A stretch of 48,368 bases of DNA from Oceanospirillaceae bacterium (GCA_024686035.1 JAIBDW010000007.1:1-48368), one strand, 5' to 3'; shown: positions 26,479 to 35,188, numbered from the stretch's first letter. Notes: generated by a model not told the origin, from the letters alone. Numbers and translations are program-made.

Positions 26479-27342
26479 CTGATTATTAAAGCCTATGAAG
26501 AGTTTGGTGAGCGACAAGGGAAAACCTTGTTGTTTGCCCATGCTAATGGCTTTCCACCCAGCGCTTATAAAACTTTGTTAGATGACCTTGGCAAAGATAA
26601 CGCAGTGATTGCTCCTTACCTGCGGCCTTTGTGGCAGGAGTTAACAGATTTTCAAAGCCAATTTAGTGACCGCATGGTGTGGCAGCAGATGGCGAAGGAT
26701 CAAAACGACTTTATCGAAAAACATCATTTAGCCCCAGTCGTGTGTATCGGCCATTCCATGGGCGCTAATGTAAGTGTGTTGGCCGCCCAACTAAAACCCC
26801 ACCTGTATCAAAGACTTATTCTGATCGAGCCTGTTTTCTTGCGACAAACCATTGCTCGTATTATTCGCTTTGGCCCTCGCTGGCTCATTAATAAAGCGCC
26901 TATTGTGGCTAAGGCTTTAAGGCGTCCAGAATATTTTGCGACCCTCAAGCTTGCGTATGATTTTCATCGCTCTAAGCGAGTGTTTTCAGGCATAGCTGAT
27001 ACTCAGTTATGGCATTATATTAATGCTGCATTTGTGCCATCTAATGCTGGGGTAAAGCTTCTCTATAGTAAGTATTGGGAAGCGGTAATGTATGCCAGTG
27101 TGCCTAATATTTGGCCTTACCTGAAACGCAGTTTGGTGCCTATTTATGTATTGCGCGGGGAATCTTCTGATACCGTAGACGACCTTGCTTGGAAACGTTG
27201 GAAAGCGTTAGAAAATACACAAAATTTGCCTGATACCCTACGGGCTATTAATTTTAAAAACACCAGCCATCTGTTGCCTTTAGAGTGCCCAAAAGAAGTG
27301 GCTTCTCAGGTGAAACGGTGCGTGAACAATGGCACTTTTTAA
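26479..27342 (+). CDS. Alpha/beta hydrolase with an uncertain, possibly non-canonical start
   Basis: This alpha/beta-hydrolase has the oxyanion loop HANGFPPSAY, the nucleophile elbow GHSMG, an acid in RGESSDTVDD and a His in NTSHLLPLE. From TTG 26527, preceded by AAGGGA at 26516, it would be 271 aa. The frame is open upstream to 26455 and encodes IIKAYEEFGERQGKT, which looks like the missing first strand of the fold. That upstream stretch has no ATG, GTG or TTG; only CTG 26479 or the two ATT codons after it could start. I give the longer extent as the likelier protein. Substrate is unknown. The closest family members are uncharacterised hydrolases. Confidence 0.75.
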   Translation: MIIKAYEEFGERQGKTLLFAHANGFPPSAYKTLLDDLGKDNAVIAPYLRPLWQELTDFQSQFSDRMVWQQMAKDQNDFIEKHHLAPVVCIGHSMGANVSVLAAQLKPHLYQRLILIEPVFLRQTIARIIRFGPRWLINKAPIVAKALRRPEYFATLKLAYDFHRSKRVFSGIADTQLWHYINAAFVPSNAGVKLLYSKYWEAVMYASVPNIWPYLKRSLVPIYVLRGESSDTVDDLAWKRWKALENTQNLPDTLRAINFKNTSHLLPLECPKEVASQVKRCVNNGTF

Positions 27343-27469
27343 ATCTAATAAACCAAATAATTTGCATGGCGGCAGTCAGTTTATCGACATTGCATTGACC
27401 AACAAATTAACAGCGCAAGCGCAGCCCCTAACTCTTGGACACACTGTATGTGCTTGTGGAAAGCTTTAA
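27329..27469 (+). CDS. Possible 46-aa small protein ending in a Cys-x-Cys-Gly tail
   Basis: An ATG frame overlaps the end of the hydrolase gene by 14 bases and encodes 46 residues ending LGHTVCACGKL. It also overlaps the convergent ABC exporter stop by four bases, so it fills the intergenic space exactly. No strong Shine-Dalgarno is visible, and coupling to the hydrolase stop would be needed. The paired Cys near the end could bind a metal, but I recognise no family. It may be a chance frame. Confidence 0.3.
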   Translation: MALFKSNKPNNLHGGSQFIDIALTNKLTAQAQPLTLGHTVCACGKL

Positions 27470-29238
27470 TGATTAAACTGCAATTGGCTTAAACGCTGAT
27501 AAAGTGGGGATGTAATTAGTAACTCTTGATGCGTACCTTGTGCTTCAAGCTCACCTTCGTTAAAAACCAAAATACGATCAGCATGCATCACAGTGGCTAA
27601 GCGATGGGCAATGATCAAGGTGGTGCGGCCGCGCATCAGGTGTTGTAACGCCGCCTGAATCTTATGCTCGCTGTTAGCGTCTAAAGCGCTGGTTGCTTCA
27701 TCAAGTAGCAAAATAGAAGGGTTTTTGAGCATCGCACGCGCGATAGCAATACGTTGCCTTTGACCACCGGATAATCTAACGCCTTGTTCGCCTAAGTAGC
27801 TGGCGTAGCCTTTAGGTAATAGATTAATAAATTCATCCGCATAGGCATTTTTTGCAGCACTTACGATCTGCTCGTGGGGTGCGTTTGCATCTCCATAGCC
27901 AATGTTATGAGTGACGTCGGCACTGAATAATGTCGGCTGTTGAGGAACCAACCCCAAATGTAGTCGAAGGTCTTTGGGTGTAAGGCGTGTAACGTCGTGC
28001 CCAGAGACTTCAATAACACCATGCTTAGGATCGTAAAAACGTTGTAATAGCTCAAATAGTGTGCTTTTTCCTGCCCCAGATGGGCCTACGATAGCGATGG
28101 TTTCACCGGCTTTGACATCAAAAGAAATGTGCTTTAAGGCGGTTTGTTCTGGCCGCGAAGGGTAGCTAAAGCTCACATCATTAAAGCGTAAACTCAAGGC
28201 CCCATCGGTTAGTGAAATGGGGTCTTTTGGCGCATGGATTTGGGCTTTTTCAGCAAGTAATTCAAGTAAGCGTTCTGTTGCACCTGCAGCGCGTTGGAGC
28301 TCACCATACACTTCAGAGATGGTGGCCACAGCCATAGCCACCATCAGAGCATAAAACACAAAGGCGGCTAATTCTCCTGAACTGATTTGCCCACTAGCGA
28401 CATCTTGAGCGCCCACCCAAATCATGCTGGATAAACCTGTGAATACCAATGTCATTGCCACAACGATAAGGATAGAACGTTGTAAAATACGTTTTTTGGC
28501 CACGGTAAAGGCTTTTTCTACTTCTTTGCCAAAGGCTTTAGTTTCTTCTGCTTCATGGGTAAAACTCTGTACAACTTTAATGTTTTGTACGATTTCACCC
28601 GCATAAGTGCCTATGTCAGCAACTCTGTCTTGGCTTAAACGTGAAAGTTTGCGCACTCGGCGGCCATAAAGAATCATTGGAAAGATAATCAAAGGCACAC
28701 TGCTTAGTACAATGAGTGCCAATTTGGGGTTGGTAATAAGCATCATCACTAAGCCGCCTACAAAAGTCAGGCTACTGCGCAGCGCCATGGAAATAGAGGA
28801 GCCGATGATCGATTGTAACAACGTGGTGTCGGTGGTGAGCCTGGCATTAATTTCACCACTACGGTTAACTTCAAAGTAATAAGGATCTAACGTTAATAAA
28901 TGATTAAATACGGCTAAGCGCACGTCGTTACTCACTCTTTCCCCAAGCCAAGACACCAAGTAGAAACGCGTAAAGGTGCCTGCGGCCAGCAAAAAGGTAA
29001 TCACTGCCAATATCATCATGGCTTGGCTTAATTGGCTTGGGTCTGCAGAATTAAAGCCTTGGTCAATAAGCACACGTATGCCTTGTCCTAGCGCAAGCGA
29101 CACGCCTGCAGTCATAATAAGAGCAAGAGCAGCACCTAGGACCATTTTTTTATAGGGCGCAATAAACGGCAACAGCCGCATCAGTAGCCGTAAGTCTTTT
29201 TTATCTGGCTGTGTTGTGTTGGTTTGGTCAGTGCTCAT
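27466..29238 (-). CDS. ABC exporter, fused permease and ATPase (MsbA/LmrA type)
   Basis: This inner-membrane half-transporter of 590 aa has six TM helices in residues 20-320 and an ATPase domain from about 350. The nucleotide-binding motifs are complete: Walker A GPSGAGKSTLFELLQ, Q-loop VPQQPTLF, signature LSGGQRQRIAIARAML, Walker B ILLLDEATSALD and H-loop IIAHRL. It would dimerise and export lipid or hydrophobic compounds. True MsbA is usually next to lpxK, which is absent here, so this is more likely the MsbA-related paralogue of unknown substrate. Its gene is divergent from an MFS gene. Confidence 0.92.
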   Translation of the reverse strand: MSTDQTNTTQPDKKDLRLLMRLLPFIAPYKKMVLGAALALIMTAGVSLALGQGIRVLIDQGFNSADPSQLSQAMMILAVITFLLAAGTFTRFYLVSWLGERVSNDVRLAVFNHLLTLDPYYFEVNRSGEINARLTTDTTLLQSIIGSSISMALRSSLTFVGGLVMMLITNPKLALIVLSSVPLIIFPMILYGRRVRKLSRLSQDRVADIGTYAGEIVQNIKVVQSFTHEAEETKAFGKEVEKAFTVAKKRILQRSILIVVAMTLVFTGLSSMIWVGAQDVASGQISSGELAAFVFYALMVAMAVATISEVYGELQRAAGATERLLELLAEKAQIHAPKDPISLTDGALSLRFNDVSFSYPSRPEQTALKHISFDVKAGETIAIVGPSGAGKSTLFELLQRFYDPKHGVIEVSGHDVTRLTPKDLRLHLGLVPQQPTLFSADVTHNIGYGDANAPHEQIVSAAKNAYADEFINLLPKGYASYLGEQGVRLSGGQRQRIAIARAMLKNPSILLLDEATSALDANSEHKIQAALQHLMRGRTTLIIAHRLATVMHADRILVFNEGELEAQGTHQELLITSPLYQRLSQLQFNH

Positions 29239-29412
29239 GATGTGCTCAAAGAAGGTAGGCTAAGTCACTATGTGCGGGCAGAGTGTTTGTTTTACAATTG
29301 CCTCTATTAAAACCTTTGTAAATTCTTTATTAAGGCTTTGATAATCGCTTAGTTAAATGAATCAACCATAGGCTATAATCGTGATGAATTTCAGCCACAT
29401 TAGTAGAACAAT

Positions 29413-30612
29413 ATGAACTTTTCACTGTTTAGTGCGCAAAGTAAGCTCAGTCCTGTGACCTTGCTTAAGCTACTGACGTTTGCCATGCCTTTTAGTTTTG
29501 GTGTGTGGATGGCGTTATTTAACAATTTTGCCATCGATCAGGTGGCCCTCAACGGTTCCCATATTGGTGTATTGCAATCTTGGCGTGAAGTGCCCGGATT
29601 TTTAGCTTTTGGCGCCGTTTTTTTACTGCTTTTTATGGCAGAACAGCGCTTAGCAATAGGGTCTTTAATCATGCTGGGCGTAGGTACAGCGATAACTGGG
29701 TGGTTACCTAGCTTTAATGGATTATTAGTGACTACAATGTTGATGTCTGTTGGGTTTCACTATTATGAAACGATGAAGCAGTCATTGGCTCTACAGTGGT
29801 TTAGTAAAGAAGAAGCGCCCGTGCAGTTAGGGCGTTTGATGTCAATCGGTGCAGCGTCTTCACTACTAGCCTATGCCTGGGTGTGGGCCGCGTTGGAAGT
29901 GTTCAACCTTCCAGTGACATGGGTTTATGCCTTTGGGGGAGGGGTGACTGTAGTGATTGCGGTATTGGCTTTGCTGATGTTTCCCCAGTACAAGTCTAAG
30001 GTGACGCAAACCAAAAAGTTGGTCTTGCGTAAACGTTACAGCCTTTATTATGCCTTAGTATTCATGGGTGGGGGGAGGCGTCAAATATTTGTGGTGTTTG
30101 CCGCCCTGATGATGGTGGAGCGTTTTGGTTTTGGTGCGGATGAAGTGGCGCTGATGTTTTTAGCAAATGGACTTTTGAGTATGTGGCTCGCACCAAAAAT
30201 TGGTGGTTTGGTTGCACGTTGGGGAGAAAAAAGAGCACTTACATTAGAGTACATAGGTTTGACCTTGGTATTTTTAGCTTATAGCATTGTAGAGTGGGCG
30301 CCTCTAGCGGTGGCTTTATATATGTTGGATCATGTTTTGTTTGCTATGGCCATTGCACAAAAAACGTATTTCCAAAAAATTGCAGACCCAGCAGATATGG
30401 CTTCTACGGCTGGAGTTTCTTTTACTATTAATCACATAGCAGCGGTAGTACTGCCAGCGTTAATGGGGCTTTTATGGTTAGTCTCACCATCATGGGTATT
30501 TATATTGGGAGCAGGCATGGCTTTGATGTCGCTCTTATTAGCACGTTGGGTGCCCACCGACCCTGTTAACGGTCGAGAATGGCTGAATCCGTTTAGCTCA
30601 AAAGCTGGATAA
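29413..30612 (+). CDS. MFS transporter
   Basis: This integral membrane protein of 399 aa has about twelve hydrophobic segments split by a basic loop near residues 195-210 (KSKVTQTKKLVLRKRY). The layout is that of the major facilitator superfamily. The N-terminal motif 'FNNFAIDQVALNGSHIGVLQ' resembles members annotated simply as MFS transporters. No substrate can be inferred. The start ATG 29413 has no strong Shine-Dalgarno. It is divergent from the ABC exporter and is followed by the DUF2164 gene. Confidence 0.8.
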   Translation: MNFSLFSAQSKLSPVTLLKLLTFAMPFSFGVWMALFNNFAIDQVALNGSHIGVLQSWREVPGFLAFGAVFLLLFMAEQRLAIGSLIMLGVGTAITGWLPSFNGLLVTTMLMSVGFHYYETMKQSLALQWFSKEEAPVQLGRLMSIGAASSLLAYAWVWAALEVFNLPVTWVYAFGGGVTVVIAVLALLMFPQYKSKVTQTKKLVLRKRYSLYYALVFMGGGRRQIFVVFAALMMVERFGFGADEVALMFLANGLLSMWLAPKIGGLVARWGEKRALTLEYIGLTLVFLAYSIVEWAPLAVALYMLDHVLFAMAIAQKTYFQKIADPADMASTAGVSFTINHIAAVVLPALMGLLWLVSPSWVFILGAGMALMSLLLARWVPTDPVNGREWLNPFSSKAG

Positions 30613-30666
30613 AGTGCTTCTGGGCTTTAAATTTTAAGGACTATTATCAAGTCTTGGAGCGATCTC

Positions 30667-30921
30667 ATGGCCATTACGTTTAATCAAGAAGAAAAAATTG
30701 ACCTTATTAATCGATTACAAAAATATTGTGAAGTTGAATTGGATCGAGAGTTAGGTACTTTTGAAGCACAATTTTTGCTAGATTTTATTAGTGAAACCAT
30801 GGGGCCATTCTATTACAACCGCGGCATTTACGATGCCCAAGCACTCCTGCAGGAGCAATTGGAGCAGGTGGGAGAATCTATCTATCAGCTAGAAAAGGTC
30901 CCGCCAAAACTCAAGCGTTAG
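30667..30921 (+). CDS. DUF2164 family protein
   Basis: This 84-aa soluble protein has the DUF2164 pattern 'FLLDFISETMGPFYYNRGIYDAQALL' in positions about 35-60 (conserved LLDF, GP-x-YYN and DAQ). The function of the family is unknown. GGAGCG precedes the ATG. Its last 11 bases overlap the convergent ChaC-like gene. Confidence 0.85.
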   Translation: MAITFNQEEKIDLINRLQKYCEVELDRELGTFEAQFLLDFISETMGPFYYNRGIYDAQALLQEQLEQVGESIYQLEKVPPKLKR

Positions 30922-31495
30922 CCACTAAATGCCTGCTTATGTCACTAAATAAAGGGTCGTGAATATCAAGTGTTTTTAGATGCTTTAAGGTATTGTTGAA
31001 GTAATCAATATTACTACCCCTGCCACCGTGGGCTTGGCCTATCATGCTAGCACACACAGCCGCGTCAAAATCCACATATTGTTCATGTTGTTTATCTGCC
31101 ACAAAGGTAATGGCATTGATATCGCCATCACAGGTGTTTACTTTGCATAGATAGGGCACATAAAACATAGTCACCATTTCTCGCAGCCACAAATGTTTAA
31201 AATCTTTTTCTTGAGTATTTTTTGAAATCTGCAAAGCCATACCTTCGCAATGACCACCTTCACGCAAAGACAAGACTAAACCAGGGCACTCAAGTGTGCC
31301 TCGGTGCACCGTAGACAATAAGTTAAAACCTCGCTGTAAACCACTAACTTTTCCTTGCTTGCTTTTTATTACGTGCATTTCAGGGTTCCATAACAAGGAT
31401 CCATAAGCAAAGATCCACAAATCTTCCGGTAAAGGGCACGCTTCTAAATAGCGATCTAAGGCGTCTAAAATTTGGGATTGAGGATAAGCAGACAT
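30911..31495 (-). CDS. ChaC-like gamma-glutamylcyclotransferase
   Basis: This 194-aa cytoplasmic enzyme of the ChaC family cleaves gamma-glutamyl groups, typically of glutathione, to 5-oxoproline. The substrate-binding loop FAYGSLLW and the following GLQRGFNLLSTVHRGT are canonical. GLVLSLREGGHCEGMAL and 'YFNNTLKHL' near the C-terminus also fit. ATG ending at 31495 is used; a TTG 24 bases upstream is unlikely. A compact promoter-hairpin-terminator unit lies just upstream on the same strand and may control it. The 3' end overlaps DUF2164. Confidence 0.88.
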   Translation of the reverse strand: MSAYPQSQILDALDRYLEACPLPEDLWIFAYGSLLWNPEMHVIKSKQGKVSGLQRGFNLLSTVHRGTLECPGLVLSLREGGHCEGMALQISKNTQEKDFKHLWLREMVTMFYVPYLCKVNTCDGDINAITFVADKQHEQYVDFDAAVCASMIGQAHGGRGSNIDYFNNTLKHLKTLDIHDPLFSDISRHLVANA

Positions 31496-31517
31496 GTTTT
31501 TTTGGTGGATTCCTAGC

Positions 31518-31606
31518 AATAAAAAGGCCTACACCCAAGAAGGTGTGGGCCTAATGCTGTCATACCAAAGGCGTTTTGCCAAGGTTTGTTGGTGATGAAG
31601 GTTTAG
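31518..31606 (-). ncRNA. Candidate small RNA or attenuating leader upstream of the ChaC-like gene
   Basis: On the reverse strand an extended -10 promoter (31613-31621) would start a transcript near 31606 that ends about 89 nt later at a strong terminator, only 23 bases before the chaC-like ATG. The transcript can form ACCAA/UUGGU and GGC/GCC pairs around an AAAA loop in its first half. It is either an independent sRNA or a leader whose terminator must be read through for chaC expression. No known family recognised. Confidence 0.4.
31519..31552 (-). terminator. Rho-independent terminator just upstream of the ChaC-like gene
   Basis: Stem AGGCCTACACC (31525-31535) pairs with GGTGTGGGCCT (31542-31552), 11 bp with one wobble and loop of six, followed on the reverse strand by TTTTTATT. 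No reverse-strand gene precedes it, which is unusual. Confidence 0.8.
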
Positions 31607-31612
31607 TTTCTT

Positions 31613-31621
31613 ATTATATCA
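31613..31621 (-). promoter_or_regulatory. Extended -10 promoter on the reverse strand
   Basis: The reverse strand reads TGATATAAT, a perfect extended -10. The -35 position is GCAGGC and does not match consensus. It would start the candidate leader or sRNA near 31606. Confidence 0.5.
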
Positions 31622-31819
31622 CTGTGTACAGTAAAGCCTGCACCCTAAAGGTGCCACATTTAATGGGTTTTATTAAGGTTGTATTACAAGAATAATTAAC
31701 AAACACAATTTTGAAATAGTTGTTTTAATGAAGCAGGCTTTATTGTGACTCTGTGCTCTTGTAAAAAAACCTACGAATGTGACACTATGAGTTGCCAAAC
31801 TACCAGATCAATAAATGTT
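31622..31819. other. Gene-free upstream region of the exporter-lyase-peptidase operon
   Basis: No convincing coding frame. It holds a perfect 10-bp inverted repeat, TAAAGCCTGC (31632-31641) and GCAGGCTTTA (31733-31742), separated by 91 bases, and a small GCACC/GGTGC hairpin next to the left arm. No clear -35/-10 pair could be assigned for the operon. Confidence 0.4.
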
Positions 31820-32722
31820 ATGCCTATTACACTAAGCCCGTTTTTGATTCGTCTTATGCCATGGTTGTTTGTATGGGTATGGAGTACTGGTTTTTTAGTG
31901 GCTAAGTTGGGCAAATCCTATGCCGAACCTTTTACGCTATTGAGCTATCGGTTTGCGTTGGCCTTAGTTGTATTGTGGATGATCATCAAGATGGTTAATG
32001 GCAGTTGGCCATCGACTTGGCGCCTAGCTTTGCATTGTATGCTCGTTGGTGTGCTGATTCATGGGGTGTACCTGGGGGGCATTTTTCAGGCCATTTCACT
32101 GGGCATGCCAGCAGGACTAAGTGCTATGGTGATAGGGCTTCAGCCTCTTACGATGGCCTTGTTTGCGGGGCTGATGCTTGGAGAACAGGTGACAAAGCGA
32201 CAGTGGTTAGGCTTGGTAATGGGTTTAGTGGGGCTTTATTTGGTTTTAGGTGAGCAATTTTCAATAGACCCGCAGACCATTTTTGAAGGCTTTTCTGGCT
32301 GGTCGCCAGCGCTTGTAGGCGCATCATTGTTGGCCATCGCATTTGGGACACTTTACCAAAAAAAGTATTGCCAAGGTGTAGATCTACTCAGCTCTATTTG
32401 GTTGCAATATGCTGCAGCTTTGGTGCTCACTATCAGTGTGGCCTTTGCTTTTGAAACACGCGTTGTGGATTGGCAATGGCAGTTTATTGTGAGCTTGTCA
32501 TGGCAGGTTTTGGCCTTGTCTATTGGCGCTATATTGTTGCTTATGATGATGATACGCCACGGTGCTGCTGCAAAAGTAGGCAGTTTGTTTTATTTGGTGC
32601 CACCTGTGGTAGCCATACAGGCATGGTTTTTGTTTGGCGAAGCTTTAGGTATTCAAGGGTTGTTGGGTATTGTGTTAATTGCTGCTGGTGTAGCACAAGC
32701 GATGTGGCCAAGTCGTCACTAG
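31820..32722 (+). CDS. EamA/DMT-family transporter (copy 2), first gene of the dpaL operon
   Basis: This is a ten-TM drug/metabolite transporter of 300 aa. ATG 31820 starts at MPITLSPFLIRLMPWLFVWV, directly before TM1; a longer frame upstream encodes a Cys/Thr-rich tail that does not fit. The first EamA repeat holds STGFLVAKLGKSYAEPFTLL and GLSAMVIGLQPLTMALFAGL, as in RhtA-like exporters of amino acids. It ends 24 bases before the diaminopropionate lyase, so it probably moves the lyase substrate or a related amino acid (inference). Confidence 0.86.
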   Translation: MPITLSPFLIRLMPWLFVWVWSTGFLVAKLGKSYAEPFTLLSYRFALALVVLWMIIKMVNGSWPSTWRLALHCMLVGVLIHGVYLGGIFQAISLGMPAGLSAMVIGLQPLTMALFAGLMLGEQVTKRQWLGLVMGLVGLYLVLGEQFSIDPQTIFEGFSGWSPALVGASLLAIAFGTLYQKKYCQGVDLLSSIWLQYAAALVLTISVAFAFETRVVDWQWQFIVSLSWQVLALSIGAILLLMMMIRHGAAAKVGSLFYLVPPVVAIQAWFLFGEALGIQGLLGIVLIAAGVAQAMWPSRH

Positions 32723-32746
32723 TGATTTATTTTTTTGGAGTTTTAC

Positions 32747-33946
32747 ATGACATCATTAACTGCCGCTTTAACCGGCGCTCTGGATTGTTTTCATAATGCA
32801 AAAGCCGATGCAAAGCTTGTTTATGGCCCACAGCGTCAAGCGGTGCTTAGCCTAGAGAAAGCCAAGCACGCATTGGAAACCATCACCAGTTGGCCAAATT
32901 ACCACGCTTCTAAGCTACATTCCCTAAAAAGTATGGCGCAAGAGGCGAACATTGGCCATATTTACTATAAAGATGAGAGCACTCGTTTTGGCCTAAAGAG
33001 TTTTAAAGCCTTAGGAGGCGCTTATGCAGTGACTCGATTCTTACAAGAACATTTAACTCGACTCAATGGTATAGAGCCAAATATGGCTGATTTGTTATCT
33101 GGGCATTATAAAGAGCAATTAAAAGACGTGGTTGTTAGCTGCGCGACTGATGGCAATCACGGTCGCTCTGTTGCTTGGGGTGCACAAATGTTTGGCTGTC
33201 AGTGTATTATTTATATTCATAGAGATGTTTCTGTTGGCCGTCAATCGGCTATGGAAGCCTATGCTGCAAAGGTTATTCGGATTAGAGGTAACTATGATGA
33301 ATCAGTTAGACAAGCTGCGCTGGATGCGAAAAAGTACGATAGAGCGATTATTTCTGACACCAGTTATGAAGGATATACAAAAGTACCTGCCAATGTAGCT
33401 TTAGGCTACACAGTCATGTTGTCTGAAACGGTGGCACAACTGAATGGGCAGATTCCTACCCATGTGTTTATACAGGCGGGAGTCGGTGGTCTAGCCGCTG
33501 CTGTATGTGGTTATTTCTGGGATTTATGGGGTGATAAAAGGCCTCGTTTTGTTGTGGTAGAGCCTGAAGCTGCCAACTGTCTGCAAGAAAGTGCAAAAGC
33601 GGGGGAGCTTAAAGTGGTTGAGGGTGATTTGGACACTTTAATGGCAGGCTTAGCTTGTGGAGAAGTGTCTCATATCGCTTGGGAAATATTGGATAAGGGT
33701 GCAGATGACTTTATTACCTTAAGTGAAGATGCCGTGGCGCCTTGCATGCGTGCTTTAGAGCAACACACCCCAAGCATTGAAGCTGGAGAATCTGCTGTAG
33801 CAGGCTTGGCTGCATGTATTGTTGGCGCTCAAGATGCAAATTGGCGCATAGCATTAGGCCTGGATGAACACAGCAAAGTACTCGTGCTAGGCACAGAAGG
33901 TGCCACCGATCCAGAGCTTTACCAACAATTAGTTTTTGGCGCATAA
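32747..33946 (+). CDS. dpaL: Diaminopropionate ammonia-lyase
   Basis: This fold-type II PLP enzyme converts 2,3-diaminopropionate to pyruvate and two ammonia. The PLP lysine is K87 in the motif FGLKSFKALGGAYAV. The family marks are YKDESTRFG, CATDGNHGRSVAWGAQMFG, IIYIHRDVSVGRQSAM, SDTSYEGYTKVP and the glycine loop QAGVGGLAAAV. Length of 399 aa is normal. GGAG at 32737-32740 lies six bases before ATG 32747. It sits between an EamA transporter and an M24 peptidase with short gaps (24 and 30 bases), implying one operon for a diaminopropionate-containing substrate. Confidence 0.94.
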   Translation: MTSLTAALTGALDCFHNAKADAKLVYGPQRQAVLSLEKAKHALETITSWPNYHASKLHSLKSMAQEANIGHIYYKDESTRFGLKSFKALGGAYAVTRFLQEHLTRLNGIEPNMADLLSGHYKEQLKDVVVSCATDGNHGRSVAWGAQMFGCQCIIYIHRDVSVGRQSAMEAYAAKVIRIRGNYDESVRQAALDAKKYDRAIISDTSYEGYTKVPANVALGYTVMLSETVAQLNGQIPTHVFIQAGVGGLAAAVCGYFWDLWGDKRPRFVVVEPEAANCLQESAKAGELKVVEGDLDTLMAGLACGEVSHIAWEILDKGADDFITLSEDAVAPCMRALEQHTPSIEAGESAVAGLAACIVGAQDANWRIALGLDEHSKVLVLGTEGATDPELYQQLVFGA

Positions 33947-33976
33947 CACATATTTTTAATGACTGGGGTAATGACC

Positions 33977-35170
33977 ATGACGCAATACACCTTAACAGAC
34001 GCGCCGCAAAGGCAGTTTTCTTTAAGTGAGTTTGAACAACGTATGGCCCGAGCACAAGCGATGATGCGCGCTTTAAATTTGGACGGTGTGTTGCTGACAA
34101 CAGAAACTAATGTGCGTTATTTTTCTGGCTACTTTACGCAATTTTGGCAGAGCCCAACACGGCCTTGGTTCTTGATTTTGCCCGCCACAGGCAAGCCTAT
34201 TGCTGTTATCCCTACCATTGGTGTGGTGGGTATGAGTAATACCTGGGTAGATGATGTGCGTGCTTGGCCTTCGCCATTTCCAGAAGATGATGGAGTCAGC
34301 CTATTAAGCCAAACCCTAGCCGAACTGCCTAAACGTTTTGGGCGTTTAGGCATGACTCTTGGGCGAGAAACACACTTGCGTATGCCCCAACAGCAAGTTC
34401 AGTCTTTGTATGATTCTAGTGATTTTGAACTGGTTGATGTGAGTCGTGAAGTGCTGCATCTGCGCAGCATAAAATCTGCTGCAGAAATTGATCGAGTCGC
34501 TCATATATGTCAGGTGACCTCAAACGCATTTGCTGAACTGCCCAAGTTTGCCAATATTGGCATGACTGAACGTGAGGTGGTGGCAAGCTTTAGAATGGAG
34601 CTATTACGCCAAGGCGCAGACCACTCACCTTTTATCGTCTCCTCATCTGGAGAAGATGGTTATGATGATATTATAATGGGCCCAACAGACAGGGTCATTG
34701 CACAGGGTGATCTACTAATTATTGATACCGGCACCGTATGGCAAGGTTACTTTTGTGATTTTGACCGTAATTGGTGTTTTGGTGATTGTTCTTCGCAAAC
34801 TAAGGCGGCTTATGAAGTGGTCTATAAAGCCACAGATGCCGGATTTGCTGCCGCTAAGCCAGGTAACACTACCAGTGATTTGTATCGGGCGATGTGGCCT
34901 ATTATGCAAGAAGGTGGTGCCCTAGGTAATGATGTTGGGCGCTTAGGCCATGGTCTAGGCTCTGACCTAACTGAATGGCCATCCAATACCGCAACGGATG
35001 AAACTTTGTTGCAAGTAGGCATGATTATGACTTTAGAGCCAGGCATGGCCTATTTGAATGGTGATGGTAAGGTGAAGCAAATGGTGCACGAAGAGAATAT
35101 CGTCATTACTGAAAATGGTGCCCAGTGGCTCTCTACTAGAGCTGCTGCACAATTACCTTTGCTGGGTTAA
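33977..35170 (+). CDS. M24-family metallopeptidase (Xaa-Pro peptidase/ectoine hydrolase-like)
   Basis: This pita-bread metalloenzyme has an N-terminal creatinase-like domain (1-150) and an M24 domain. The five metal ligands are visible in order: Asp in LLIIDTGT, Asp in GYFCDFDRNW, His in RLGHGLGSDLTEWP, Glu in TLEPGM and Glu in MVHEENIVIT. I choose ATG 33977 because GGGG (33965-33968) is eight bases before it; ATGs at 33959 and 33971 are also in frame. Length is 397 aa. Substrate is unknown. Known M24 relatives cleave Xaa-Pro peptides or creatine, or open the ectoine ring. Next to dpaL it may release diaminopropionate from a conjugate. Confidence 0.87.
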   Translation: MTQYTLTDAPQRQFSLSEFEQRMARAQAMMRALNLDGVLLTTETNVRYFSGYFTQFWQSPTRPWFLILPATGKPIAVIPTIGVVGMSNTWVDDVRAWPSPFPEDDGVSLLSQTLAELPKRFGRLGMTLGRETHLRMPQQQVQSLYDSSDFELVDVSREVLHLRSIKSAAEIDRVAHICQVTSNAFAELPKFANIGMTEREVVASFRMELLRQGADHSPFIVSSSGEDGYDDIIMGPTDRVIAQGDLLIIDTGTVWQGYFCDFDRNWCFGDCSSQTKAAYEVVYKATDAGFAAAKPGNTTSDLYRAMWPIMQEGGALGNDVGRLGHGLGSDLTEWPSNTATDETLLQVGMIMTLEPGMAYLNGDGKVKQMVHEENIVITENGAQWLSTRAAAQLPLLG

Positions 35171-35188
35171 TTGTTAACGTGGCTCACG

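Noticed and set aside
31513-31563. 16-codon leader peptide frame overlapping the terminator before the ChaC-like gene (contains two Cys codons)
   Set aside because: No Shine-Dalgarno and no run of regulatory codons; too weak to call a leader peptide.
33714-34100. 128-codon reverse-strand open frame across the dpaL/M24 junction
   Set aside because: Antisense to two clear genes, with no recognisable domain or ribosome site.
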